A stretch of DNA of 64,000 nt from Sphingomonadaceae bacterium (GCA_947451145.1 CANFXW010000013.1:40341-104340), one strand, 5' to 3'. Positions 53,092 to 62,276 are shown, counted from the stretch's first letter. A program made the numbers and translations. Notes: generated from the sequence alone by a model not told the origin.

Positions 53092-54643
53092 CATCGCCGA
53101 TCCGGCTCCGCAGGCATCACCAGTTGCCGCACAGGTGCCCGAGAGCTGGCGCGTTCCGCTTATCGCATTGGCGGGTAGCTGGGCGACACTGATCCTGCTT
53201 TTCCGGCAGGATTGGGCGAAGATGGCTGATCAGTGGTGGAACATTTCTACCTACACCCATGTGCTGCTGATTCCGCCGATCATTGGCTGGCTTGTCTGGC
53301 AGTGCCGGGCTGAACTGTCGCGGTTTTCGCCCAGTGGATGGCTCCCGGGGCTGGGGCTGTTTGCTACCTCACTTTTGCTCTGGTTGCTGGGCGATCTGGC
53401 CGGGTTGAACATAGTAAGGCAGACGGCAGCGGTATCCATGCTGGTGAGTGCTACGCTTGCCCTTTTGGGGCCAATGATCGGAAGAGCGCTTGCTTTCCCG
53501 CTGTTTTATATGCTTTTTCTCGTGCCGTTCGGTGATGAACTGGTGCCGCTACTCCAGCTTGTCACCGCGAAGCTGACGATTGCACTTGTGCAAGTTACTG
53601 GCGTCAAAGCCACAATCGACGGGGTGTTCATCAACACGCCGGCTGGTCTTTTCGAGGTTGCTGAAGCCTGTTCCGGCGTGAAATTCCTGATCGCGATGAT
53701 CGCCTTCGGCGTGCTCGCTTGCCACGTCTGCTTCAAAGGCTGGACGCGCCGGGTGACCTTCATGGTGCTCTGCGTGGTGGCTCCCATTCTGGCAAATGGC
53801 GTTCGGGCTTGGGGAACGGTCTTCATTGCCCAGCATATTGGCGCAGACGCGGCGGGCGGCTTTGACCACATCGTTTATGGCTGGTTCTTCTTCGCGCTGG
53901 TGATTGCCATGGTGATCGGCATCGGGTGGCGCTTTTTTGATCGCGATGCTGGAGCTCCACTGGTCGATTTTGGCGCGATTTCGGGATCAAGGGTGCTCAC
54001 GGTCAGCGCCGAGCGGCGCGTTGCAACGCGCCCGCTGTTGCTCGCCATGGCGGTGATTGTGCTTGGCGGCCTGACATGGGCCGCGGCGGCCGAGCGCCTG
54101 TCCGCCCGCCTGCCGAACCAGATTTTTCTCCCTGAAGTGCCGGGTTGGATACGTGAGGATTACAGGCCCTTGGTCTGGTGGGAACCCCGCGCCAGCGGGG
54201 CTGCGCACCGTTTGCTCGGACGTTATGCAGATGCGCAAGGCCACAAGGTAGACGTGTTCTTCGCGCTCTATTCTGCGCAGTCCGAGGGCAGCAAGGCGAG
54301 CGGCTTCGGCGAAGGAGCCTTAACACCGGGCTCTCCTTGGCAATGGCTGGCGCCGGGGCCGGAGGTAGCACTGGCCAAGTCTGACCGGCTGCTTTCGAAG
54401 AACCAGATCGAACGGCTGGCACTGACGAGCTACCGAGAAGGCGATCTGCTGACTGGCAGCAGCCTGAGCCTTCGCCTAGCTACTCTGCGCAACCGCCTTC
54501 TGCTCCGTTCTGAACCGACCATGTTGCTGATCCTATCGGCTGAAAAGTCCGGCAAAAACAATCCACCGGAAGCCCTGGCTGCTTTCCGTCAGTCCACAGG
54601 CGCGCTTGATCGCTGGATGGACCGCATTGCTGCGGCGAGGTAA
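53081..54643 (+). CDS. xrtA: Exosortase A fused to EpsI domain
   Basis: A 520-residue membrane protein. Residues 25-290 are exosortase with about eight helices and a transpeptidase-like triad: Cys197 in VAEACSGVKFLIAM, Arg242 in LANGVRAWG and His263 in GFDHIVYGWFFF. Residues about 310-520 are a periplasmic EpsI domain (WIREDYRPLVWWEPRASGAA, LLTGSSLSLRLATLRNRL). XrtA cleaves C-terminal PEP-CTERM tails of exported proteins and is thought to attach the products to exopolysaccharide. No PEP-CTERM substrate gene is in this window. It overlaps the glycosyltransferase gene by 11 bases. Confidence 0.95.
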   Translation: MPPDIADPAPQASPVAAQVPESWRVPLIALAGSWATLILLFRQDWAKMADQWWNISTYTHVLLIPPIIGWLVWQCRAELSRFSPSGWLPGLGLFATSLLLWLLGDLAGLNIVRQTAAVSMLVSATLALLGPMIGRALAFPLFYMLFLVPFGDELVPLLQLVTAKLTIALVQVTGVKATIDGVFINTPAGLFEVAEACSGVKFLIAMIAFGVLACHVCFKGWTRRVTFMVLCVVAPILANGVRAWGTVFIAQHIGADAAGGFDHIVYGWFFFALVIAMVIGIGWRFFDRDAGAPLVDFGAISGSRVLTVSAERRVATRPLLLAMAVIVLGGLTWAAAAERLSARLPNQIFLPEVPGWIREDYRPLVWWEPRASGAAHRLLGRYADAQGHKVDVFFALYSAQSEGSKASGFGEGALTPGSPWQWLAPGPEVALAKSDRLLSKNQIERLALTSYREGDLLTGSSLSLRLATLRNRLLLRSEPTMLLILSAEKSGKNNPPEALAAFRQSTGALDRWMDRIAAAR

Positions 54644-54651
54644 CCAGGCCC

Positions 54652-56550
54652 ATGTGCGGAATTGCCGGAATCTATCACCTTTCAACCCCCAAGCCGGTTG
54701 ATCCGCTGCGGGTGGAACGGATGTGCGATGCCATTGCACACCGCGGACCCGATGGCTTTGGTGTCTGGACCGCACCCGGAGTGGCACTGGGGCATCGCCG
54801 ACTGTCGATCATCGACATTGCCGGATCGCCGCAGCCGATGGCCTCCAGCGATGGCCGCGTGATGCTGGTGTTCAACGGTGAGATCTACAACTTCCGCGAA
54901 TTGCGCAGTCAGCTCGCCGCACACGGCGCGCAGTTCCACACTGATGGTGACAGCGAGGTAATTCTCGCCGCCTGGCAGCGCTGGGGGCGGGATTGCGTTC
55001 AGCATCTGCATGGCATGTTTGCCTTTGCGATTTACGATCTGGCCGATCGCACGCTTTTCCTCGCGCGCGACCGGTTTGGTGTGAAGCCGCTGTTCTATGC
55101 GCAACTCAGCGATGGAAGTCTGGCCTTTGCTTCGGAATTGAAGGCGCTTTGTGCCCATCCGCTGCTCCGCCGCGAGGTCGATCCGTTGGCGGTGGAGGAC
55201 TATCTGGCCTGGGGCTATGTTCCGGACACGCGATCCATCCTGAAGGGCGTGCATAAACTCGCCGCCGGTCATTCGCTGCTGCTGCGCCATGGCGCCGACA
55301 TTCCCCGGCCCGCGCAGTGGTGGGATATTTCCTTTGCCGAGCGGCACAAGGGCAAAGCGCAGGACCTGGAGGCTGAATTGCTCCACCACCTGCGTGAAGC
55401 GGTTACCTCGCGCATGGTGGCAGACGTGCCGCTTGGGGCCTTCCTCTCAGGAGGTGTTGATAGCTCCAGCGTGGTCGCGCTGATGGCCGAGGCCAGCGGG
55501 AGGCCCGTCCAGACCTGTTCGATCGGCTTTGACGTCAAAGGGCTGGATGAAAGCGGCTATGCGCAGGCCATTGCCGAGCGTTTTGGCACTGACCACCGCA
55601 GCCGGATCGTCTCTCCCGATGATTTTGAAGCTGCCGATGCCATTGCCGCGATGTTTGACGAACCTTTTGCCGATGCCTCGGCGCTGCCAACCTGGCGGGT
55701 TAGCCAGCTGGCCCGTGAAACGGTGACTGTGGCGCTATCAGGCGATGGCGCGGATGAGGCTTTCGCCGGTTATCGCCGCCAGCGCTTCCAGTGGAATGAG
55801 GACAAGGCACGCGGCCTGCTTCCGCCGGCGGTACGCGGACCACTGTTCGGGGCACTGGGCTCGATCTGGCCCAAAGCAGACTGGGCACCGCGCCCGCTGC
55901 GTGCCAAGTCGACCTTCCAGTCGCTCGCCCAGTCGAGCGAGGAGGGTTATGCTCGTGCCCTGTCGGTAACCCCGCCAGAACTGCGTGAGGCACTCTATTC
56001 GCCAGACTTCCTCGCCCTGCGCGGGGACTATCGGGCCGAGCAGCCGCTCGTTGCGCTGATGAATGACGCTCCAGCCCGGTCGGGCTTGGACAAGGCGCAA
56101 TATGCCGATCTCAAGTTCTGGCTGCCCGGCGATATTCTCACCAAGGTTGACCGCGCCTCGATGGCGGTCAGCCTTGAGGCGCGTGAGCCCTTGCTCGATC
56201 ATCGCCTGATCGAATTCGCCGCTGGTCTGCCAGAGAACATGCGGATCAAGGGCGTCCAGGGCAAATGGCTGATGAAGCAGGCGATGCGCCGCTATCTGCC
56301 CGAAGATGTGCTGTTCAGGCCCAAGCAGGGTTTTGTCACGCCAATCGCCCAGTGGTTCCGGGGGCCGCTGGCCGGTGCCGCGCGTGAAATTGCCACAAGC
56401 ACGGTCCTGGCGCGCACCGGATGGTTTGATTCTGCCCGAATTCGATCGATCGCCGAAGCGCACATTGTCGGCCACTCTGACCATTCGCGTTTGCTGTGGC
56501 AGTTGTTGATGCTGGACAAGTCTTTGTCCGGACTTGGAATATCCGGATAA
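54652..56550 (+). CDS. XrtA-system amidotransferase (asparagine-synthase-like)
   Basis: A 632-residue class II glutamine amidotransferase plus asparagine-synthetase domain. Cys2 (MCGIAGIYH) is the glutaminase nucleophile; RLSIIDIAGSPQPM and VFNGEIYNFRELR complete the N-terminal domain. The synthetase PP-loop is FLSGGVDSSSVVALM near residue 270, and ALSGDGADEAFAGYRRQ near residue 365. It belongs to the exosortase A amidotransferase group that amidates uronic acids or similar sugars of the polymer. It is the last gene of the operon, 9 bases behind xrtA. Confidence 0.93.
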   Translation: MCGIAGIYHLSTPKPVDPLRVERMCDAIAHRGPDGFGVWTAPGVALGHRRLSIIDIAGSPQPMASSDGRVMLVFNGEIYNFRELRSQLAAHGAQFHTDGDSEVILAAWQRWGRDCVQHLHGMFAFAIYDLADRTLFLARDRFGVKPLFYAQLSDGSLAFASELKALCAHPLLRREVDPLAVEDYLAWGYVPDTRSILKGVHKLAAGHSLLLRHGADIPRPAQWWDISFAERHKGKAQDLEAELLHHLREAVTSRMVADVPLGAFLSGGVDSSSVVALMAEASGRPVQTCSIGFDVKGLDESGYAQAIAERFGTDHRSRIVSPDDFEAADAIAAMFDEPFADASALPTWRVSQLARETVTVALSGDGADEAFAGYRRQRFQWNEDKARGLLPPAVRGPLFGALGSIWPKADWAPRPLRAKSTFQSLAQSSEEGYARALSVTPPELREALYSPDFLALRGDYRAEQPLVALMNDAPARSGLDKAQYADLKFWLPGDILTKVDRASMAVSLEAREPLLDHRLIEFAAGLPENMRIKGVQGKWLMKQAMRRYLPEDVLFRPKQGFVTPIAQWFRGPLAGAAREIATSTVLARTGWFDSARIRSIAEAHIVGHSDHSRLLWQLLMLDKSLSGLGISG

Positions 56551-56620
56551 GCAGACTTTGGGCCGCAGCAATGCCCGCAGGATTTGCAACAGTGCTGTTC
56601 AGTTCAGGGGTATGCGTAAC

Positions 56621-56634
56621 GGCTTGTTTACCAA
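56621..56634 (+). promoter_or_regulatory. GGCTTGTTTACCAA motif before the EAL gene
   Basis: A 14-base motif that recurs with one change (GGCTTGTTAACCAA, 58974-58987) immediately after the EAL gene's stop. It resembles the TTAACCA half-site linked to CtrA in Alphaproteobacteria. It lies in the 131-base space (56551-56681) between the amidotransferase and EAL genes. Regulatory role is inferred. Confidence 0.3.
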
Positions 56635-56681
56635 ATTCAGGCTAAAAAAGTGGCGAAACAGGAGCCTGTGAACCCCGGGGC

Positions 56682-58973
56682 ATGCGCAAGATTTTTAAAT
56701 CTCCACTGATTTTAGCCCTCGCGGCGGTGGTTTTGTGCGTCTTCAGCCGGGACACACAGACCGTCGATCAGATGTTCATGAACAGCTGGTACAAGATCCG
56801 ATCAACCGGACAGGCCGATGGATCGGTAGTTGTGTCGCTAGATAACGGTTCGACCAGCAGTGCTGGTACGCCTGCCAACTCTACCCTGCAGCAAGCCCAT
56901 CTTGTCGATTTTCTAGCGCAATCGGGCGTAAAGCACATCTATCTTGATTTCCCGATGGCAGCTGGCGCTGACCAGATTGGTGACCAGCAACTTTCAGCTG
57001 CCGTTGCACGGGCAGGCAACCGAATAACGTTGGTTAGCCGGGCGACGATTGCCGGCTCAGGGCCGGGTAGGCATTCTGAACTGACAATTCCGAAATGGCT
57101 GCCGCCTGTCGGAACCAAGGTCGCGGCGTCGCGATGGAAGATCAACACTTTCGACAGCGCTATCAGCACCACGGCCACCGTCGAATCCGGTGGCGTCGTT
57201 GTGCCGAATGTTGTGACGATGGCATCCGGAAAAAAGAATGTTCAGACAGACGAGCTGATCGTTCCGGACTTTCGTATCAACCCGGCCACAATTGCAACGG
57301 TAAGCGCTTCGGATGTGCTGACAGGCTCAACGAACAAAGGTCTGTTTAAGGGTCAGAACGTCTTTGTTTCGAGCACAAGCACCAGCCTGAATTCGGCATT
57401 GCGCTATTTTGGCAGCGCGATCGTACCTTCCGCGAAAATTGATATTTCAGGTGCGATGGCACTTAGAGGTCGGCAGACTACCGAACTTGGCGGTTACCCG
57501 CTGCTGATCCTGTTCACGCTCATGGTGATTGCAGGCAATCGCAGCCGCAGCGGCCGGATTAAGCTCGCAACATATGCAGGTGTAGTGGTTGCCATTACCA
57601 TTTTGCCGGGCGTGCTTCGCGATCATGGCGTAGTCACCGATGCAGCGACCCCACTTATTGCCGCGATTGTCTACGGACCAATGCGTGCCTGGCAGAAGTT
57701 CCGCCAACGCGTGCAATTGACCAGTTCGTCATCCGGCCTGCCAAATATCGAGGCACTTGCCGACCAGGGAATTCCCGGTGGCTACGACGTGATCGCGGCC
57801 TACGTCAGCCATTACGAACAGATGCTGGCCTCACTCCCGCGCGAGTTGCATGGCGAATGCGCACGGCAGATTGCCCGCCGCCTGTCGTTGGCCGCGAACG
57901 AAGCGGTTATATATGACAACGATAACGGCCACTTTGTCTGGCAGATGCAGCCCTATTCCGAAGAAACGCTCGTCGCCCAGATGCAAGCGTTGAAGGCGCT
58001 GTTTTCATCGGCGCTGCTGATTGATGGCCATGTGCTTGATACCAACGTTTACTTCGGCATTGATCGCAACACCGCCAACCGGCCGATCAACCGCATCAAA
58101 TCCGCGATCGCCAGCGCCACGGAAGCGCATGCCAAGGGTAAATTGTTCGAAGAGTTCGGCAGCGAACGTTTGGCGGAAACGCCCTGGGAGCTCTCGCTCC
58201 ATGCGCGCATCGACCGCGCCTTGAGCAATGGTGACATTTGGCTGGCCTATCAGGCGCAGTACGATCTGGGACAGGATCGCATTTCCGGTGCAGAAGCGCT
58301 TATCCGCTGGACCGATCCGGATCGGGGCATCATTCCGCCTGACTCTTTCATCATTCAGGCCGAACGGGCAGGGCGCATCGATGCCATCACCTATTGGGTG
58401 CTCGACAAAGCTGTTGATGCGGCCATCGATTTGCAGGCGCGCGGTTCAATCCTGCAGTTGAGCGTCAATCTCTCTGCCTGGATGGTTGATCAGCCGGGAT
58501 TGATCAGCAACATCAGCGAAGTGGTCAGGCGCCGGAACTTCGATTGCAGCCAGATAACGTTCGAGGTGACTGAAACATTCAGCATGGCCAATCGTGAAAT
58601 TGCCAAGCGCAATCTGCTCGATCTTCGCGCCATGGGTTTCCGCCTTTCGATCGACGACTTTGGCACTGGGCAGGCCAGTTTGGCCTATCTTTCCGAGATA
58701 CCCAGCGACGAGATCAAGATGGATCGGCGCTTTGTTCAGGCCATCGTCGGGAGCATCCGTGACCGCGCCATTGTCGCCAATACCGTTCAGCTTGCACATG
58801 CCCTGGGTCAGACGATTGTGGCCGAAGGGGTTGAAGATCGCGCCACGCTGGATGTTCTGCGCACACTGGGTTGTGACCTTGCTCAAGGGTACTTTATCGG
58901 TAAGCCGATTGCCTATGACGAGTTCGTCGCTTCTCTCGATTTGGGGCAGCAGCGAAGGATCAGATATGGTTAA
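56682..58973 (+). CDS. CHASE2-EAL membrane c-di-GMP phosphodiesterase
   Basis: A 763-residue inner-membrane signalling protein. A transmembrane helix (PLILALAAVVLCVF) leads into a periplasmic CHASE2 sensor (residues about 25-255), then two or three helices near 265-340. Residues about 505-755 are an EAL domain with every catalytic motif: AEALIRW, VNLS, FEVTET, DDFGTG, EIKMD, VAEGVED and QGYFIGKP. No GGDEF domain is present, so hydrolysis of c-di-GMP is the expected activity. It follows the XrtA operon by 131 bases and probably couples an envelope signal to exopolysaccharide output. Confidence 0.93.
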   Translation: MRKIFKSPLILALAAVVLCVFSRDTQTVDQMFMNSWYKIRSTGQADGSVVVSLDNGSTSSAGTPANSTLQQAHLVDFLAQSGVKHIYLDFPMAAGADQIGDQQLSAAVARAGNRITLVSRATIAGSGPGRHSELTIPKWLPPVGTKVAASRWKINTFDSAISTTATVESGGVVVPNVVTMASGKKNVQTDELIVPDFRINPATIATVSASDVLTGSTNKGLFKGQNVFVSSTSTSLNSALRYFGSAIVPSAKIDISGAMALRGRQTTELGGYPLLILFTLMVIAGNRSRSGRIKLATYAGVVVAITILPGVLRDHGVVTDAATPLIAAIVYGPMRAWQKFRQRVQLTSSSSGLPNIEALADQGIPGGYDVIAAYVSHYEQMLASLPRELHGECARQIARRLSLAANEAVIYDNDNGHFVWQMQPYSEETLVAQMQALKALFSSALLIDGHVLDTNVYFGIDRNTANRPINRIKSAIASATEAHAKGKLFEEFGSERLAETPWELSLHARIDRALSNGDIWLAYQAQYDLGQDRISGAEALIRWTDPDRGIIPPDSFIIQAERAGRIDAITYWVLDKAVDAAIDLQARGSILQLSVNLSAWMVDQPGLISNISEVVRRRNFDCSQITFEVTETFSMANREIAKRNLLDLRAMGFRLSIDDFGTGQASLAYLSEIPSDEIKMDRRFVQAIVGSIRDRAIVANTVQLAHALGQTIVAEGVEDRATLDVLRTLGCDLAQGYFIGKPIAYDEFVASLDLGQQRRIRYG

Positions 58974-59040
58974 GGCTTGTTAACCAAGTGAATTTACCAT
59001 AAGTATCAGTCTCCGGCGAAAGCCTTAATGGAGATTGGTC

Positions 59041-59079
59041 ATGATCGGACGTTTTCTTTACGACCTGTTCTTCAATTGA
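59041..59079 (+). CDS. Possible 12-codon peptide (MIGRFLYDLFFN)
   Basis: A short ORF with GGAG nine bases upstream of its ATG. The encoded peptide is hydrophobic with two charged residues. It lies 67 bases after the EAL stop and just before a structured, terminated RNA segment. It could be a leader peptide, a small membrane peptide, or chance; the good ribosome site is the only direct support. Confidence 0.3.
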   Translation: MIGRFLYDLFFN

Positions 59080-59101
59080 TTTTTCAACGGGTTAGGTGAG
59101 A

Positions 59102-59222
59102 GATTCTCGCTATACCCCGAGGGATCGATTGATTCGCGAATCGGGGTGACCCGAGACCTGCCGTAAGCGGCAGTTAACGCGTTACCTGAGAAAAGGCCTG
59201 CCCGAGAGGGCAGGCCTTTTCG
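59102..59222 (+). ncRNA. Candidate structured small RNA or 3' UTR element
   Basis: This gene-free segment folds well by eye. TCTCG (59105-59109) pairs with CGAGA (59152-59156), enclosing CCCCGA (59115-59120) with TCGGGG (59141-59146). An alternative perfect palindrome GATTCGCGAATC covers 59131-59142. A separate hairpin CTGCCG-TAAG-CGGCAG spans 59158-59173. The terminator at 59191-59220 ends it. It may be the processed 3' end of the EAL mRNA or an independent sRNA. I do not recognise a known RNA family. Confidence 0.4.
59191..59220. terminator. Perfect bidirectional intrinsic terminator
   Basis: AAAAGGCCTGCCC (59191-59203) pairs exactly with GGGCAGGCCTTTT (59208-59220) over a GAGA tetraloop. 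The A-run on the left and T-run on the right let it stop transcription from both sides, that is the EAL/sRNA side and the convergent pirin gene. Confidence 0.9.
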
Positions 59223-59268
59223 ATTCCGTTAACGAAAAAATGCTGCCCAAGCAGGGCAGAAATAGCGC

Positions 59269-59967
59269 CTAACGCGCGTCAACCATCACCAGTTCGCAGT
59301 CGTCGATTGCTTCGACCACGATCTGCGTTTCACCGGTGATCGCCACGCCATCGCGGGCCTCAACCGGCAGTCCGTTAACCTTTATCCGTCCCACCGGCGC
59401 GACCAGGTATTGGTGACGGTCCGGCTGCACATCGTGGATTATTGAACTGCCAGCGAACAACGTCGCCGCCAGCACCTTGGCATCTGCACGGATCGGCAAG
59501 GCATCGTCCGCGTCCGGCGAGCCGCTAGCTAGTACGACCCAGCGGCCCGAACGGTCTCCGCGAGGGAACTCGCGCTGGCCCCAGCCGGGCGTTCCGCCTC
59601 TTGCATCCGGCAGGATCCAAATCTGGAACAAGGTGGTGGCTTCGTCCTCATGGTTGTATTCAGCGTGGACGATGCCGCTGCCAGCGCTCATCACCTGAAC
59701 ATCGCCCGCACCAGTCCGGCCCTTGTTGCCGACGCTGTCCTCATGGCTGATCGCGCCGCTGCGGATGAAGGTGACGATTTCCATGTCGTTATGGGGATGC
59801 GGCGGAAAGCCCGTGTGCGCGGCGATCGTGTCGTCGTTCCACACGCGGATCGATCCCCAGCCCATGCGGGCGGGGGCGTAGTAGGATGAAAAGCTGAAAT
59901 GGTGGCGCGCATCTAGCCAGCCGTGGTCGGCGTGACCAAGGCCAGAGAAAGGACGGACTTCAATCAT
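59269..59967 (-). CDS. Pirin-family bicupin
   Basis: A 232-residue pirin (YhhW-type). The N-terminal cupin has the metal-binding set HPHNDMEIVTF plus SGIVHAEYN, giving three His and one Glu. The C-terminal cupin is shorter and has no metal motif. Some family members show quercetin 2,3-dioxygenase activity in vitro, others act as redox co-regulators; neither can be chosen from sequence. ATG at 59967 (MIEVRPFSG) is preferred over a TTG four codons upstream. It stands alone between the terminator and the TonB receptor gene. Confidence 0.9.
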   Translation of the reverse strand: MIEVRPFSGLGHADHGWLDARHHFSFSSYYAPARMGWGSIRVWNDDTIAAHTGFPPHPHNDMEIVTFIRSGAISHEDSVGNKGRTGAGDVQVMSAGSGIVHAEYNHEDEATTLFQIWILPDARGGTPGWGQREFPRGDRSGRWVVLASGSPDADDALPIRADAKVLAATLFAGSSIIHDVQPDRHQYLVAPVGRIKVNGLPVEARDGVAITGETQIVVEAIDDCELVMVDAR

Positions 59968-60044
59968 TGGGAGTTCCAACTTCGGCGGGGTGTTGCCGCC
60001 GGGATATCACAGAAATGGGGATTGCCCGCCGGACTTCAAGGTAC

Positions 60045-62234
60045 TTAGAACGCCTTGCGGATGCCGAAGAACACTGCGCGGCGCGGACCGTATTGCGGCT
60101 GCCCCGCACCAATCCCTGAACCGTCGCGGACAAGGTAGACCTTGTCGAACAGATTGGTCACATCAATGCGCAGGGTTAGGGCCTTTTCCTTGTCGCTACC
60201 GATAGTCTGCCCGATGCCGAAGTTGATCTGGACATAGGGCTGCTCGGTTCCGCCATTGGGAACGATGCCTGCCGGATCGCCCGTCCGCATTCCTGAGCCA
60301 TAAATCGCTTCGATGCTGGGCTGCAATTCGCCGATGCCATCTTGAATTTTCAGACTGGCACCGCTCGATACGGTCCATTTCTGGGAATGGTCGGTGTAGA
60401 TGTAGTTCTGCCCGATATAGGCAAGATCACCGGCATCGAAGAAGAACTGGTTCGAATTGATCTGCTTTGCCTTCTGATCGCCGCGCGCGACGTTGACGTA
60501 GGCTTCTACCGGGCCGTTTTCATAAGAGGCACTGGCTTCGATGCCCCAGCTGAACGACTTGGCATAGTTGAACGGTGCCAAAAGCTGGGTCGATCCAAAC
60601 TGGGTATCGTCGAGGAGGTTCCGCTTGGCCTTGTAATAGGCATCTACCCCCAGTGTCAGATGGCGGGCGATCACATACTGTGCCCCCAGATCAAACAGAT
60701 GTTCCCGTTCGGCGAGCACCGGATCGGCTGTTAGGACCGTTGCTGCGCCGGTTGTTCCGGCAAAGGCGGCCAGATTTCCCGCGCCAATCAGGGCGACCGG
60801 AGGCGGTGTGAAGTTGCGCGCATAGCCAAGGTGGATGGTGGCCGAGTCAGAGGGCTTCCAAACCAGATTGAGACGCGGGGAAAGCTGATCTTCCGCCTTG
60901 GTCAGTTCGAAGCGGTCATAGCGGAGGCCGTAGTTGAGAGTCAGCTTGTCGCTGATTTTCCACTCGTCCTGCACGTATAGGCCGAGGCTGTTGGCGGTTG
61001 CCTGCTGATTGACGGGGATGACCACCGGAATGCTGCTAAGCTGGTTGCCCAGGGCATTAACAGCGAAAACCCGGTTTATGCTTTTCGTTTCGGTATGCTC
61101 ATTCTGATAGAGCACGCCAAACCGCACTGTGTGACTGTGACTGATTGCAAGGCTGGCATCAGATTGTACGCCGAGCGCCAGGCTGGTCTCGTCGAGATCG
61201 CTGTCGGCACCGTTGAATGCCAGCTCACCACCCGATGGATCCGGCAGGAAATGGGCATGGGCCCGGCGCATGAACGGGGCCATCTGGATATCCAGTCCGC
61301 CGTTTGAATGCTGGAACGCCAGAACCGCAAAATGGGTCTGCTGCTTCTGGTTTTGATCCAGCTTGGCAGATTCAAAATTGGTTCTGCCGCTCACCACATA
61401 TTTTGGTGCGATGCCGGGCTGGTTGGGGATCTGGAACGAGCCGATACTGCTGCCGCCAAACAACGACAGTCGGTCCTCATCATCCAAAATGTAGGATAGG
61501 TAGCCAAAGGCACGGGTCTGCTCAGTGCGGTTGTGGATGGCGGTTCGTTCAGGGGTGGGATTGGCTATCCCCATGTCGTCCTTCAAATAGCTCGCCGAGA
61601 CAAAGACGTTCAGTTTGCCAAAGGAATTGCGGTAAGTGCCGCTCGGTTGCACCATGCCATTGCCGCCGCCGTAAATACCGATGTCGCCATCGGCATCAAA
61701 GCCGCCCGAACGGGTTTTGAGCTGGACGACACCGGCTGTGCGATCGCCATATTGCGCGGGCAAGGCGCCGGTTATCACTTCCACCGAATCCGCGATGCGC
61801 GAATCCACCAGTGGACCAAATCCGGCAAAGCTCTCTGGAATGGTCACGCCGTTCAGCCGGTACTGAACGTTGCCGTGCTCGTTACGGACATGGATTTCGC
61901 CGTCGCCATCGCTATCCTGCGAAACGCCCGGAACTTGCAGCAAGACGCTGTTGAGGCCACGGTCTGCGCCGCCGGGCATACTATCCATGGTCTCGCGTTT
62001 CAGGGTGGTGTCATTTGCACCAAGCGATGGCTGAATGGAATCGCGCGCGGCATCCAGCCGCCGGGCCGTAACGACAATCGCCTGACTGTCGTCATCGTTC
62101 GCCGGAGCATTGTTACCGGCAGCGGGTGCAGGCGGGGTCGCTTGTGCTTGTGCAATCGGAGCATAGGCGGTGGCCAACGCGAAAGCCAGTAAGCCGCAAT
62201 TCAATTTCAAATTCACGCCCGTTTGGCCTTTCAC
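60045..62234 (-). CDS. TonB-dependent outer-membrane receptor
   Basis: A 729-residue receptor. The signal peptide (LLAFALATAYAPIAQAQA) is followed by a TonB box-like AIVVTARRL, the plug domain (residues about 60-180: LLQVPGVSQDSDGDGEIHVR, YRLNGVTIPES, VEVITGALPAQYGDRTAGVV) and a 22-strand barrel ending in FFGIRKAF with C-terminal Phe. It is not flanked by an iron, cobalamin or sugar operon, so the ligand is unknown. A palindrome (62260-62276) lies upstream. The pirin gene downstream is 77 bases away on the same strand. Confidence 0.92.
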   Translation of the reverse strand: MKGQTGVNLKLNCGLLAFALATAYAPIAQAQATPPAPAAGNNAPANDDDSQAIVVTARRLDAARDSIQPSLGANDTTLKRETMDSMPGGADRGLNSVLLQVPGVSQDSDGDGEIHVRNEHGNVQYRLNGVTIPESFAGFGPLVDSRIADSVEVITGALPAQYGDRTAGVVQLKTRSGGFDADGDIGIYGGGNGMVQPSGTYRNSFGKLNVFVSASYLKDDMGIANPTPERTAIHNRTEQTRAFGYLSYILDDEDRLSLFGGSSIGSFQIPNQPGIAPKYVVSGRTNFESAKLDQNQKQQTHFAVLAFQHSNGGLDIQMAPFMRRAHAHFLPDPSGGELAFNGADSDLDETSLALGVQSDASLAISHSHTVRFGVLYQNEHTETKSINRVFAVNALGNQLSSIPVVIPVNQQATANSLGLYVQDEWKISDKLTLNYGLRYDRFELTKAEDQLSPRLNLVWKPSDSATIHLGYARNFTPPPVALIGAGNLAAFAGTTGAATVLTADPVLAEREHLFDLGAQYVIARHLTLGVDAYYKAKRNLLDDTQFGSTQLLAPFNYAKSFSWGIEASASYENGPVEAYVNVARGDQKAKQINSNQFFFDAGDLAYIGQNYIYTDHSQKWTVSSGASLKIQDGIGELQPSIEAIYGSGMRTGDPAGIVPNGGTEQPYVQINFGIGQTIGSDKEKALTLRIDVTNLFDKVYLVRDGSGIGAGQPQYGPRRAVFFGIRKAF

Positions 62235-62259
62235 GCTTCAATTCGTTCGTCTAACGGGA

Positions 62260-62276
62260 ATGATACAACATATCAT
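62260..62276 (-). promoter_or_regulatory. Inverted repeat before the TonB receptor gene
   Basis: ATGATA (62260-62265) and TATCAT (62271-62276) form a perfect inverted repeat over CAACA, 26 bases upstream of the receptor start. It lies in the 114-base gap to zapE and is a candidate operator for a ligand-responsive repressor. No regulator gene is adjacent. Confidence 0.45.

Noticed and set aside
53081..54643. Considered whether exosortase and EpsI were two genes joined by a sequencing error
   Set aside because: The frame runs unbroken and this fusion is a common arrangement in XrtA systems.
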